A stretch of DNA of 64,000 nt from Gonatopus flavifemur (lineage: Eukaryota; Arthropoda; Insecta; Hymenoptera; Dryinidae). Within the stretch, counting starts at the first letter, position 1; every line of letters begins with the position of its first letter. The stretch lies in the NCBI GenBank assembly GCA_018340375.1, contig JAFFJZ010000003.1, positions 8,804,001 to 8,868,000 of the forward strand, in the 5' to 3' direction. Below are positions 49,175 to 62,268 of the stretch, piece after piece. The notes under the pieces were generated by a model that was given only the letters and a program-made list of their open reading frames with translations, was not told the origin of the DNA and ran no database searches. Position numbers and translations under genes: made by a program.

Positions 49175-50395
49175 TTCCGAAATTACTGTCCATTCAAGTG
49201 TTTTTTCAATACGCTCGTTTAGTGACTGTTTAGACGTTACAATGCATGTAAATGGAATATTTTATTATAAAAGACTTAGTTTGAATTATTGATATATTCC
49301 CACACTTTTGAGTGTTTAAAAATTCTGACTATATTCAAATGGAATAATTGAAGTTGCAGTAATTTTATACAAATTTTATAAGAAAATATATCGGTATTGT
49401 GAAATATTATCCTACACTAATAGTAATCTCTCTAATCACTTTTTGAGACTCCAAAAGATCTTACAAGTTCCCATAGGTGGCCTTAACGGCAGGGATGGAT
49501 GATATTTGGAATCATCTATGTTTTGCATACAAAAAATATCCAGATCTTTAACGCTCCAAAGGGATGATTTCTCTGTTGGACTCTGGAAATCGATAGTACA
49601 TCGAAACTTGATGTTTTTCAGTACGTGAAAGTATAAATGTTGAATGATTCCGAATTATGAATTGATTCAGAGATCATCTCTCAATCTTTCATTAATTACA
49701 GCCTTCTCGGATGGACAATCTTTTCTTGTAATCTCATTTGATTTTATATCAAATCTTGAATCTACATCTAAGAATATTGGTGGATCTAAATATTTCCGAT
49801 GGATGTTATTTGTTCTAATAAATTATACTCACAAAATTACATGAACAATTGCAAACGCTAGTAAAAATATTAGATACAAAAAACGTGCTAAATATTGCGT
49901 TATGAGAACAGATTGCGCGACTGTGCGGGAGTGAACAAATTCTCATTTTTATTATATATAATTTTTATAAGAATTATGTTTTATAACTCTTATATGAACT
50001 ATTTGTTCACTCGAGTGTTTCTACCTTGGATCAACATGAGAATATGTTCTATCATTCATGTGGAATTGCTCACAATATTCAATTATCATATTATAACGAC
50101 TACCAGCAATACATGAATCGGTATTCATACGAAAACAATATTGAATAAATCTTCGTTGCGAGGAACATTATTCTTCTACCATCTCAATTTTACATGTCTT
50201 GCACTTTGTTTTCCGAAAATCTAGAGTTCTCCGCTCATTTCTGTACTCTAAGCCCTCAAGTACCGAGTTCTCTGTTTGTCCGTCGGAGTTTATAGTGTAT
50301 TTTCACCAAAGATGGTAACATGAGAGTTACAAAAACATTTTGCAGAATTAAACGTGAGAATTTTGTACATCAATTATCTGCAAAGGAAGCTGTTT
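49175..50395. other. AT-rich non-coding stretch
   Basis: Frames at 49644-49844 and 49895-50116 have no motif. No repeats beyond AT-rich runs. Confidence 0.5.
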
Positions 50396-50397
50396 TC

Positions 50398-50530
50398 CAT
50401 TCCTGAAGACTTTCATAATATTTATATAAAATTTACATACAATTTTGATAAAATTCGTATAAAAAATGCTCATAAATTTTATATAAATTGTGAAAAAGTT
50501 TTGTAGAATTTTCTGTCAGGATTTGGTTCA
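50398..50530. repeat. AT-rich dispersed repeat copy
   Basis: The core GTGAAAAAGTTTTGTAGAAT at 50490-50509 closely matches GTGAAAAAGTTTTCAGAATT at 295. It is preceded by TATATAAAATTT-type runs from about 50420. Confidence 0.55.
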
Positions 50531-52020
50531 AAAAATCTGTAAAGTTTCCACTGAATCATGATTTTCTACATGAATTTCCGATGATATTTTTATAGAATGA
50601 ATTTTTTTGCCAAGGTAGTAATTTTCAGAAATGTGAGATGTCATATAGGTTGCATTGGTGTTCTCAAGCTTCTTCCAATTGAAGTTATTTCAATTGAGCT
50701 AACAGAAACTTTAGTTATCAAAGAGAGAGAGTTTATAAATCAATACAAGTCAACAGTCGAGTCACAATTCCTGTAATCATTGCTTCAATCCTGATACGAA
50801 TGAATTTGAATGGATTCCGTATTCATATTCTCACAGTATATATTATTATCATCCGTATGCGTGTCCATAAACGAGAAGTAGGTAAGGAAATTGAAAGGGA
50901 GGTTACGGTATTTGTATCACTCATTCGAGGATTGGGGGTGCGCTCTTAGTTTATGTAATACAGAAACATGTATTATATTGATTGAACTATTGAAGGGTGT
51001 AACTGGACTTTCGCTATTCTGTTATATGAGTGAAAATTATGTATTCAATTCATATCACATGATGGGAATATTGATAGTTATTAGCTGTAATTCGTAATTT
51101 CAATTATAATTCTTATCATATATTGTCAATTTTGAGGCAAAATCGCACGGTATTCTAAAACTATATTATTCAAACCATACACCTAGACAAAACTAGTTTA
51201 GTTAACTCTAGAATAATACAACAAGGGGTGCTTTTATATTTCAAATGACGTATTTTTGCTTCAATCTAATATTTCGCAATTTTTTCATCACCTCTTCACG
51301 TTGCAATTCATACTTTTGTCTTTGTCTTGAAAAAACAAAGAAAATTATGTGTTGCAAAATGGATTTTTCATGACAAATATTCGCGGAAATCGCGTTCAAA
51401 GGCGTGGGCTACAAAAACACACCGGTGCTGTGTCCAACAGCAAGAAGAAACAAGTATTGTGTTCTAAGGTCAACTTGGATAATTAGTTTGATTTTTTTCT
51501 TCAATATGGTCAAACAGAAATTATTTCATTGGGATAAAGGATTTGATAATAGCAGATAGAATTCATTCGATTCAAATAAATGTCCATTCAGAGCAAATCT
51601 ATCGCTTCTATCTGTTTGGTATTCAAATAAACCTTTTTAGCTCACGTCTGCTCGTTATCTATTGCAATTGTGGAATCTAAAATACATATTTCAAAATAGA
51701 AATACCAGAATTTTATCAAATTTCAATTACTTGTTCCCCTCAACCAAGAGAAAATTGTGTATCCGCGAACCTTTTGATATTGAATTCGATTCCAGAATGT
51801 CAAAATGTTTCTTGGCTATTTCTTCTTTCTAGCTGAATTCTTTGATTGGAATTGAGAATAATCTTTATCATTTTGTTCAAACTTTTGTTGGCAAAATCCG
51901 AATATCAGTTCACTTTATAATACTCAGGTTTCGGTAGAATTTCATATCCGATCTACAGATTCAAAGCAAAGAATGAATCTAAACCACACGATACGCATCA
52001 TTACAAAATTTCTTCGAAAG
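50531..52020. other. non-coding stretch
   Basis: AT-rich unique sequence. I see no gene or structured repeat. Confidence 0.55.
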
Positions 52021-52027
52021 TTCAACA

Positions 52028-52288
52028 ATGAATCGTAAATCGGTAGAAATATCTTTTCACGATATCACAAATCCACGCGAATTGCGTGAACGTAACGTTG
52101 GAACCAGCAGGATAAAAACAGGGACAGAAAGATATCACGTTCCTTCGATCTCGATTCGGATCGAGTCAACGAAAGAAACGTTCAAAGACGTCGATAAAAA
52201 GAAAGAATTATCGTCGCCGGGGGCGGTGGCGAGGGAGGTCAGAGGGTGGAAGATGGAGGGTGGATCGAGTCGATCCCATTCCCGGTAG
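52028..52288 (+). other. unassigned 86-codon frame leading into a CpG-rich island
   Basis: This frame has a charged, soluble-protein composition (for example FHDITNPRELRERNVGTSRI) and ends inside the CpG-rich segment. No domain is recognised. Its 3' part overlaps a 194-codon minus-strand frame over low-complexity sequence. A small gene or exon is possible but unsupported. Confidence 0.15.
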
Positions 52289-52460
52289 TGTTGTATGGAG
52301 GCTATCGACATTTTTACCTAACAAATCAGTCGTAACTACCACGCGATCGTGCGCGGTGAAACGACCAATGGGAAAGCCAGCCGATATTCGATATCCGATC
52401 ACATCATAGGTTCCCCTGCAGCGCTCGAACACCGCGCCAGCCCAATAGCCAGATAGGAAA
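52200..52460. promoter_or_regulatory. CpG-rich island, promoter candidate
   Basis: This is one of the most GC- and CpG-rich stretches in the window (GGGGGCGGTGGCGAGG, CGCGATCGTGCGCGG, CAGCGCTCGAACACCGCGCC), with a CCAAT element in ACGACCAATGGG near 52360. It is bordered by AT-rich DNA and by purine/pyrimidine tracts. Composition alone suggests a promoter or 5' untranslated exon; no initiator or start codon can be assigned and the direction is unknown. Confidence 0.3.
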
Positions 52461-52463
52461 AAG

Positions 52464-52835
52464 CGGCGAGCTCGGGGAGAGAAGGAAAAAAAGAATGGAA
52501 AAAAGTAAAAGAGAGCGAAAAAGAGATGGGGAAAGAGTGGAGGAAAATGGGGGAGGGAGTGATCGAACATGGGAAGGTTGAAGGAGAAGAGGAAAAGCGA
52601 CAGAGGATGAAGAGGGAGGAAAAACACATCTACACCGGTGTCGTGAAAGGGGGTGAAACAGAGACGCGGTGAGACGACGGAGGACTGAAAAGCGATTGCA
52701 CCCAAGCAGCCAAGCCTCGTGGCAGGCAATTCGTCGTTGAGTTCGCCATTTTTTTTTCCTTCTTTTCTCTCTTTCTCCATCTTTTTTTTCATCCTTTTTC
52801 CCTTCCTTCCTCTCTCTTTCTCATATCCTGAAGGA
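52464..52835. other. purine tract followed by pyrimidine tract
   Basis: The 52464-52624 interval is almost all purine on the plus strand (GA-rich), while 52748-52832 is almost all pyrimidine, with about 120 mixed bases between. The two could pair loosely as an imperfect inverted repeat, or form triplex-type structures. They also explain the long frames of Phe/Ser/Leu/Pro or Lys/Glu composition here. Confidence 0.6.
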
Positions 52836-54260
52836 GAACGGTCGACTTATATCAAGGAATGTCTGGGTTGCTTTTCTTGTCCTTCGAGGTTTGGGAATGA
52901 AGTTTTTGTTATATTTATGTCTGTTCGGCTAAGTTACGTTGATGGATTTTGTTTCCACATGGACGTCTTTGGTGATAAATCTCAGGATCTTCAATGATAA
53001 AACCTGGAGGTCATCTCAGATATAAGACGTTCGTAAAGTTCAGGATTAACTTTATCATTTCCACTCAACCTTCTTGGGTCTTATCGAAACGATTCGCCTT
53101 TTTGGATGAAGTCGATATCTAACTTTGCGAGAGAATATTCATCCAAACTATCTCCCGATTATTATTCAATCAGCTTTCCTTTCATGCTCGAACGAAGATG
53201 ACATGTATTCGCGTGGGACGTATATCAATTTCTCAATTTAATCGAATTCTGCTCTTCAGAATCGATATTTCATTCAACTTCGATGAAAATTTTGATATTA
53301 TTCTTTCAGTTCTTTTATTCCAAAATCATGGATGTGCAGGGGATTTACCTCCCTTCGTACGATAATGAATTACCTTTTTTATTTTTTCATATCAAATTCA
53401 ACTCGTATCACAAAGTTCGTATATCATTTATTCAAATTCACATATAATTTTTCATAATACGCAAATAATCAGCAGACGGTAATCGCAACAAAGATTCACT
53501 TTGAACATATTTGAAATGTCATATTTTCAAGCACCGATGTTTCTTCGCTTGGAAAATAATTTCTGTTTCAAATTTTCTGAAAATCTATTTTTCAATTATA
53601 CCGAGCGAATATGTAACTCCCTCATTATTCCTCTCTTACCGTTGCGCGAAATACCTAAGTGTGAGTGAGAGCTTGTCGAGTAGTCCGAGATCCGCTCGGT
53701 ATATGAAAATTCTCATATACAGGATGAATATTTGATGAGAGCACTTTATTCAAGAAAGTTTTTTTATTCTCCGATGAAAGATTAATTGAGCTCAATATCG
53801 GTGGAAATTCTGAAACTTTGTAGACAAAACATCAAAACGTACCTGTACTGTTGAAAAAAATTCAAAAAATTGTCTCATAAGTTTCTTAGGAAAATTACGA
53901 TTTTATTCACATATTCGGAACGCATGAATGATTTTTCAATATCTTTCTGTATGAAAGTTGTTGTTGAATTCTTTGTAGAAGAATTTTCACAATTTCTTCA
54001 TTCTGTGAATACATATTTCGTTCAACTTCTGTTTACAATTCGATTTTTGTATTTGAACTTCACACGTCGGATCGAGAAATTATATGATACGATACACAAA
54101 GGAATATTGTATGCGTTTCAAAATAAAATATCAACCAGAAAAGAAATTATGAAGAACTTTGATATTTTTTTCCCCTGCAAATATCATCAGATTCTTGCAT
54201 ATCGATTGTGTACGTGATGGAACCCTGTTATGTGAGTTGAGTCTATTGTGATCTTATGGA
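52836..54260. other. non-coding stretch
   Basis: AT-rich unique sequence. The 115-codon frame at 53870-54217 (+) is hydrophobic and lysine-rich with no nameable motif. Confidence 0.5.
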
Positions 54261-54265
54261 AAAAA

Positions 54266-54353
54266 TTGTCCTTGCGCCATTGGCAAAATGCCACTGGAGA
54301 AGGATCCCCATTGAATTTTCTTTCGGTCAATGGCATTCTGCCAAAGGAACAAA
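54266..54353. repeat. hairpin, ~85 bp
   Basis: GCCATTGGCAAAATGCCACT pairs with the reverse complement of TCAATGGCATTCTGCCAAAG, and the stem extends weakly outward (TTGTCCTT with GGAACAAA). The loop is about 28 bases. It could be a small MITE or a hairpin RNA. Confidence 0.65.
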
Positions 54354-54709
54354 GGGAAGACTTTTGGTGATGATTCGAACTGAAAGTAAGCATTGTGACT
54401 AAGAATTTAATGTTGATGATATCATTCTTCATGTATTGTATTATATCATTCTGCTTTTTATATTATTCCCCTCTTAAAGTTTCACGATAAATTCAATTCA
54501 TCTAGAATAATCTGTGAAAAGTCATATCTTTATAATTTCATAGACCTCGATGCATTTTCGGAAGCATAAAAAAATATTAGAATATGTACAATCACAGAAA
54601 ATAATTCTTTGTTCCCGATACATGTGTATTTTTTAATGTATTGAGGAAGGAAAAGATATGAAATGTAGATTCCTGACATTACATAAGAATGATAGAGTAT
54701 GATGAGAGA
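54354..54709. other. AT-rich non-coding stretch
   Basis: Only a 95-codon hydrophobic minus-strand frame (54530-54817) touches this interval. No motif. Confidence 0.5.
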
Positions 54710-56260
54710 TAAACGTGAGAGCTCGTAGGAGTATAGAAACAAAAGGGTATGGAAGAAGCGTTTTAATCTATGGTTACGCGAAGAAGAGCAAGCCACCACC
54801 ACCATCTCCCACAGCACCCTATTGCCACCCCCTTCTCCCTCCCTCTCACCCCAAAAGCGAGCGGTGGTCTGGTCTTCTCACCCCCTCTCGGCTGGATTAT
54901 AATCAACCCTTTTATCCTAGGCTTTCCATGTCGCTAATTTCCATAATTACACAGACGCTAAAATCACAATATCCTTTGCCGGCAGAAAGGAGAGTAACCT
55001 ACGTGAGCTTTTCCTCTTCTGTACCTTCTTTTACACCCCATACTACCGTAAATTGTACACACGTGCGCATACCGTCACCCTGATAAGGGAGAAAAAGACG
55101 AACAATAGGAAGAAGATGGAAAGAGAAAGTGAGAAAGGAGGATAGGAAAAAAGGAATGGAAGCGGGATGAAAACACAATGGATCAGAGTATAGAGAGAAG
55201 GGGAGGTGAAGAACAGGGTTGAGGGTGGATAAAGGTACTTTTGAGCTAGAATGACGCTTGCCTACATGTTTATGCACTCGTATCCGCGTGGCCGGGCGAG
55301 AGAGTGCTCGGATAACCAGCCAAGTGACAAGCTGGCAGGTCTCTGTTGCAACGCTCCCAAAGAGAGATAGGAGCTCCTCAAATTCTGAAAGCTAGCCAAC
55401 TTGAGAAAGTGAGATTCGAAAGCTCGAGACGAACAGAGGCAGAGGATCTTTCGATCAACAAAATTCAAAAGTATTCCGAAGTATATTTCAAGACTGTTTC
55501 CTTTGGCTGTTTTTTTTCTTTCCTTCCTGATCAACGAGGAACGTATTTTGCACTCGACGTTGGTGCGTGAATAGACGAACATCATGGTACGAGATGGGGA
55601 AAAAAAAAATAAAGAGAATATGTGTGACGTTGGGAATATTTGCCTTCTGGACACCAAGGTCCTTAACACTCTTTCAGTGCTATCAAACCAGCTAACTTAC
55701 CTATACTTATCTACCTCTCGATGTTCCAGCAAGCGCAGAAGGACTCTCAGAGTGACTGGGGTTGACTTTTCTCACTTTAACCTCACGATGCGATGCTTGG
55801 CTTCGGGAGGTGAATTGAGGTGGCGGTGAAGAAGGAGGTGGGGTTGCTGGAGCTGTATCGAGCGGCCCTCCTACATACATCTATCTCCTCTGACTCGGTT
55901 CACTCTCCTCGGCTCTCTTTCTTTCTTCGTCCCGGCATTCCTCTCTGTTCTTCTCTCCCTCTTTTTCCTCCAACGTTCGTGGCCTTCCACCCCTTTCCAA
56001 CCTCTTCTGTCTCTTCTTTCTCCCATCGACCTCGCCTCCTCAAGTTTCACCCTCTTCTTCCTACCTTCATGATTCACCTATCAGCTTTACCCCTCTTCAA
56101 CCTCTTTCTATTCCCGACAGATATTGGTCTTTTTTTCCTCTTCCCCGATATTTCTCTTCTTCCTATCCACCTCCTTCATCTCAGCCTTTACCTCGAAACC
56201 CGCCGTTTCTCTTCACCAACAAACAAACCGCAGACACTTTGCAATTTTACGCGATCATAA
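54710..56260. other. polypurine/polypyrimidine and CpG island region
   Basis: The order is CCACC/CTCCC-rich (54790-54890), purine-rich (55085-55215), CpG-containing mixed (55255-55560) and strongly pyrimidine-rich (55865-56210). Long frames on both strands (55262-55669 -, 55820-56260 +, 54715-55083 +) reflect this composition and have no domain. It could be untranslated or regulatory sequence. Confidence 0.4.
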
Positions 56261-57990
56261 TTTCCTTCATTTGCTTTCTTTTTTCCTCCGGCGTTGATTC
56301 GTACAAATACGTAACAACGAGAAACTGTTTAATATTCTCTCATAAATTTGACGACTAAATACAAAAATACTACAACAACATATTTCAAAATTTCATCTTC
56401 GTTGGGAATAAATCGTAGATAATCCCACACATAAAACTTCACGAGTAATGATATTCTATAATTTTAATGCACTTCTTGGGATGATTTCTGAGAAGAACTA
56501 GAGAAGGAGGAGAAGGAGGATCGAAGAAATAGACGAGCTCTCTCGCAAGCCATGGTCGAGACCGAAATTGCTTTTCAGTGCAAAGTTGCCGGGAAACTTT
56601 GGGAAATTTCTGACAGAGAGAAAGAGAAGGAAGGCGAGACGCGAGGAGAAGAGTAAAAGTCTGGAGTGGAGGGAACCAGAGTACAAGGTCACGCGTTGAG
56701 TCTAATTATTAACTTTTGAACTTAAGATCTCGGACATAACGCAATCGGTGATTCTTCGTCGCTCTATTAAAATGTTTGCCGTTTCTTCTTTCTTCTCACA
56801 ACTCAAAAGAAATCAACGATGTGTTAAGATAATTATTTATTCCGTAATAGGACTATGGGAGAGTTTAATAAGTCATAAATAAATTCCTACACGAATTCAA
56901 TTCTTAAGTGAAAGTTTCATTTAACTGGAAGATACGCTATTACGAGTGAGTTGGGCGAGTGTTTGTGGTTCGAATAAACAATTATTCGATTCTATGAACG
57001 ATATACTACAGTTATTGTTTTCGTGAAATAAGAGTGAGAATTAACATTACGTAACGTTAAGATGTATTTGTTCTTCTCGCTTGCAGGAACAAACACTAAT
57101 CTTCGTAAGATTATTGATTTTTAGAGCTGTTTTGGGAAAAAAAAGTTCACGTAAAAGAACTTGGAATCTTTGGTTTTAAATTTCAAATATTCGGACGAAT
57201 TTCACAAATCGTCTTAATTTATTCATTCCTGTACTTTCTTGTACGTGTGTGAAACATATCACTACTACAGGTGTCCAAATTTGAAACATCTTTACAGGAG
57301 ACGACTGAATAATTCTCCTTTGTCGAGCTCTGTAGAGCCCTTAAGGAAATACAAATTTCGAAGTCTACAGGGTCAATATTTCCTAGGAACTTTTGTCGCT
57401 GGATACTTGACTTACATTGCCCTCTTCAGAATCATTGAAAAAAAATTCACATAAACGAGCTCAGATCTTTGTGCATCCTTTATGACAAACGGAATAAGAT
57501 CTTCTTCTTTGTACTTTTTTCATGATTTCAGTTGCAGATTTTCATAACAGTTACCGAGTCAGTCGAAACAAGTCAACATCAATTTAATTTTGAAGTATAC
57601 TCGAGTCGATTGAATTAAAAAAGTATACAATGTTGGAACTATACTTGGGATTTCTCCAACCCATAGTTTCAGATCAGATACTTTTACACAGTTACAGTTC
57701 GCAAATATGTTGTACGATTATATACATATATACGAGAGGAAGAAAGGGAAAGTTTGTACATAAAGGCATGCTGTGGTACAGATTGTATTATGTTCCTATA
57801 TTTAGGATAATACTTCTGCGCTAAGAAAGATACTTAGGTACAGGCTGTTTCCAAAACTTCGAATCAATTCTTCAGATGTAAGAACTACCACCCTCGAGAA
57901 AACAAGATGCAAGAAAACCTGTTTACTTAGTTATAATAATCAGAGCATATAAACTCTTGTTAAGATGAGCTACAGAACGTACAGATTCGT
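56261..57990. other. non-coding stretch
   Basis: AT-rich. The frame at 57239-57454 (+) ends in a membrane-helix-like stretch (YFLGTFVAGYLTYIALF) but I cannot assign it. Two similar blocks about 300 bases apart (GAAAAAAAAGTTCACGTAAA near 57138 and GAAAAAAAATTCACATAAAC near 57436) may be a weak direct repeat. Confidence 0.4.
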
Positions 57991-59400
57991 TTGAGAAGTG
58001 TGGCACTCCGTATCTCGTTGTGTCTGCCTCGACATCGAGTTCGACTCATCTCAAAATGCTTGTATAGACTATCCTATTCGTACATAGTCTCTGGTACATG
58101 GAGAAAAGGATGGATACAACAGAAAGAGAACAAGAAGGAGGAGGTCCCATGTACACCATGTATCTATTTGCAGACACAGATAAACACGAATGGAGAACCA
58201 ACACTTGGAAACACCAGGACAGAGCAAGAGTGTTCTTATAGTGGAACTTATTGATCCAACAAAACTCATTTCAAGATACAGTGCGAAGTCTCCAAGATAC
58301 TACTCCTCTCTCTTTCTATTTTCCCTCACCCCGTCATCCCTTCCAGCATCACACAGCCGTCTAGTCCACCACCCTCTCACCGTTCGACGCCCCATTCGAG
58401 ACCTCTCCTTTTCTTCCTCACTCTCCCCCTGCCAAGATGCTCGATACATAAATATCGATTAACACGTATGTGTGGGGGTATGTTTACGTGTGCATGCGTT
58501 CAGTCACATAATTGGATAAAATAAATGAGCGATTTTTCTTAGGGTTAAGAAAATGATATTTCAACGAGAGATTGAATGATTTATTTTAAACTGGAGAATC
58601 AAATTCTGATGATTTTAGAAATTTGTCCTTGCGGGGGTGATGCATCTCCACATAGCACAAGTGTCTCTCTCTTTTATTTCCATACAAAAATTCGGGATGA
58701 TTTTTATTCGAAGATCTTTATTATCAATAAGCAATTCATGGCAGCACAAAAAAAAACCTTACTCCGTACAGGAGCAGGACGATATCTGTCACGCACGTGA
58801 ATCTGTTCCAACTTTCCAGCTTCTTTCATGTATATCCACTGATCCGCCAACAATGAAAGAGCTGATCGCGATTCGCAGCACGGACCACTCCGGCATCTTT
58901 CTCTTTTTCTCTGTTTCTGTTGGTTGGGAGATTTTTCGTGCGAGCGTACATAAAATATCTAAATCTCGTGTCTTGATATGTGGCAGCGCTTACACGTACA
59001 TGCACGTACACATGGGGAAACCAAGAGAAGTTGGCTTTTGTGTGAACAATCTCGAGCGATAATCAGAGCCCTCTTGTGTATCCTTCTGTGCGTGGAACTT
59101 GCGCGGCGGCGGTACCATTTTATGACGAGTGCCGGTAAATCATTCCTGGGCCCTCGGTGGAAATGTCTCAGGTATGTCATAGGATTTCGTACGCCCGTTT
59201 CGCCAACGAGAACTCTTCTTCCCATTTTCTCTGGCTTTTTTTTTCCCTAACTCTGTTCCATACAGCCGATGTGCATCTCTGATAACGAGTTCAACTCGCT
59301 TCTTCTTCTCATCCTCCTCTTTCCTCGAAAAGACCGAAAGATGATGAGTACCGATGACGATCATGATGGAAGTCATAAAAACTAGCCAAAATGCGGTAGA
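57991..59400. other. CpG-richer segment with overlapping frames
   Basis: Mixed CpG-rich and CT-rich sequence (58310-58440) with frames up to 141 codons (58637-59062 +) and opposite-strand frames (58826-59011, 58959-59225, 59140-59376 -). No domain was recognised. An ACACGTACATGCACGTACAC stretch near 58992-59011 is alternating and palindromic. Confidence 0.35.
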
Positions 59401-62260
59401 GTGCAGCTACGGAGATACCGATCAAGCATTTTCTTTTTACCGTGTAAAATCTTTTTTTTTTCATACATTTCATATTTTTTATCATGAGCTACCAGAGAAT
59501 AATACACAAATCTAATACTTTCTAGTATCTGCATTTAAAATGCACATAGAATAGTGCATCCATTTATCAGAACCAACATCGTCCATAAAATCGTATAAAA
59601 TTGTTTAATTTAAACGGATCGTTGTTTTTCGCGTAATTAAATGAAAGAGTTGATAGCTTAGATTTTAGAATTTCAAATAAGGGAGGAGAAGTACACTTCC
59701 AACGAGCAATGAATATGATTCATTAATTATCGCTGTTGGTGTTTCGGTCCATATACTCGGAAATATGAAAACTCCTTATAAAGACAAAACGCGTTGAAGG
59801 ATGGTAATCAAGGAATAATAATGATAATAAGAACACGTATTATTTTTCATTGATTCGAAATAATTATTGTATGGCGCAAGGCAATTATAAGACGAAACGA
59901 TCTTCATGTAAACGAATTTTTCGCATGAAATTTTATTCTTCGCTCCTACGGTGATGTTCGTGTGATACTTAAATTTCGTAAGAATAATTCTTGAATGAAT
60001 GACGAACATGAAATCAACAAGGAAGGAGGACAAAAAATGGAATAACTTATTCGAAGATCGGAATGAAATACATAGTATCGTTTGGAACATGCCAAGCAAG
60101 GATTTCCGTCTTAGCGAATGCTCATAACACATGATTGTGAACAGCTAAACGAACAGAGCGGAATGAGTCCAAGTTGGATAAATCCGAGTAATAATCCAAG
60201 TGTATCATCCGTGTATGAATCCGCACGTATCATACTTAAACGACGTATGTACCGAGTTCTTTTTTCTTTTTAGCATAAATTACAAGTTACCCCGATAATT
60301 TATGCGTGTATTTTAAGTGTTCCGGTTCGTGTCGGGATTATACGCAAGAACCACGAACTACGAAGAGTGTACGGGTGTATGATCTTAAACACATACGTTA
60401 GAAGAAGATTTATGCCGATGTGAGAGATTCAAATTGTATTTCAGTAGTCTTGTCCAAACATATCATGGAAAAAAAGAATAGGGTACGCAAAAAGGGAGAG
60501 ATGGAGCTCATAAAAAAAAGAGAAAAGTAATAGAACATCTTCGAGCAGACGCGTGTATATGCGTGTTACGCGTATGTATCCATACTTTTGCACATTGCGG
60601 GCACTTACCCGTGCGCGTATACCGCTCACGTGCGTAATTAGAAGCCGCCAACGAACGAACAATAAGGAATATAACTTTTATTTCCCTTATCCGCGACGCT
60701 GATCTGCCACGCCTCCCTTCTTCTTTCTACTCCTAGTCCGTGACTATACGATACAGTCTCTATGTAATACTCTTAACTATCCCGGATTTCAAGTGTTACC
60801 GTGATCAACCGAATGGTCAACTATCATGATGGGTTGGCTATTTGTACATTCATGATCCAAACTGTTTTGTATTCTTTGCATAGGAATGTATCAGCTAGGG
60901 CTTTGCACATGAATCTCGTCTTGAATTGAGAAATGATCTATATTCACTGTTCTAAAATTAACATTTTTAATGGAATCAAGCTTCCACCTAAGGTGTGACC
61001 AAATCACATGGAATTCCGATTTTATCGTAGAGGATCACGAAGATATTCTCTCAGTCTCGGTGCAGGCCTCGTTGCATATTCTAACACATATCTCTGCTAA
61101 TTTTGTTTGAATGATCAAGGTTCCACCCCATTCCGTTGATTCCATTTGTACTCTCAAATTATCTTGATCATCTTGATATTTCAAGAGATTGGAATAAATT
61201 ATTGGTCACTATTTTATCTTTCTTTGACGCGAGTCTCGTGCGAAGACTTAGTATCAGCTCGGGCTGGTTCAATCTCCCAATTAATGTTGTGCATGTATCT
61301 TATTATTTTGCAATTCGTGATTCTTAGAAGAAATTTTAATTATTGAAAAATAAAAGCCGATGATTGGAAATTGATTTATTGTGAAGTTGTACTGGACAAT
61401 CGCCAGGAGTGGCAATCACAATAGATGAATTGAAAAGGAGTTACATTCGTGTAGATTGCATTCAAGGGAAAATATTTCCTTCCTCTTTCTCGCATGATCC
61501 ATTTCATTTATTTCCCATTTTGATGATCATGAATTTGAACGAGAAGAAAAGGATGAGTAATGGGAGGAGAATCTCAATGTAAAATTCAGTTCTTTTTATA
61601 AAGCAAACTATGGGAATCGTAGAATCTTATTCTGTGTGTCTAAATGATCCAAGTCTATCCATGGGAAATCTATTGCACCTCATAAATTCATTACAACATT
61701 CACTCACCTAATTGATTCGAAAAATCATTTGATCCATGAAAGGTGAAATATTTAAATTGTAGTTAGCAGTTAACTTAGAAAACCTTTCAACAAGTTGCGT
61801 GACCAAGTCCTAGTTTATGCTTGCGACCAGTTAAATGTTTGCCTGGGTGTACATGATGTACATTTATGTTATGTTCTAATTTATTTGCATATCTCATGCT
61901 ACGGTAATTTGAAGCAATTTATCGTGACTTATTTTGTTCTAATTAATAGTTGATCAAATGTTATGTGATATGTTTCATGTGGAATCCTTAAAATGTGCCT
62001 AGAATATGACTAAAGTGGGTTCAAGCGTCGTAAGTAGGTTATTCAAATGTTTTATACGCTTTTCGCATAGCACAGGTTGAGAGAATATGCGGATGAAATT
62101 GAAATCGATAGTTTATGTATAGTCTCATAGACAATTTTTGTAAAATTTGTTTGTTGGAAATAGTTTTAATTGAAGAAAATCCAGTATGAAAGAATGTATT
62201 TATGAAACGCCAATGTAGGTACTCTCCGTAGCGTAACCTAGACGACGATGCGTTCTTCTT
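59401..62260. other. non-coding stretch
   Basis: AT-rich unique sequence. The 118-codon minus-strand frame at 59776-60132 has no motif. A short alternating tract lies near 60549-60566. Nothing else is seen. Confidence 0.55.
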
Positions 62261-62268
62261 TAGAAATA

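Noticed and set aside
52208..52792. A 194-codon minus-strand frame.
   Set aside because: Most of it is Lys/Glu or Phe/Ser low-complexity sequence from the purine and pyrimidine tracts.
55820..56260. A 146-codon Phe/Leu/Pro/Ser-rich frame.
   Set aside because: It is a direct translation of a CT-rich tract; no signal peptide pattern or domain beyond low complexity.
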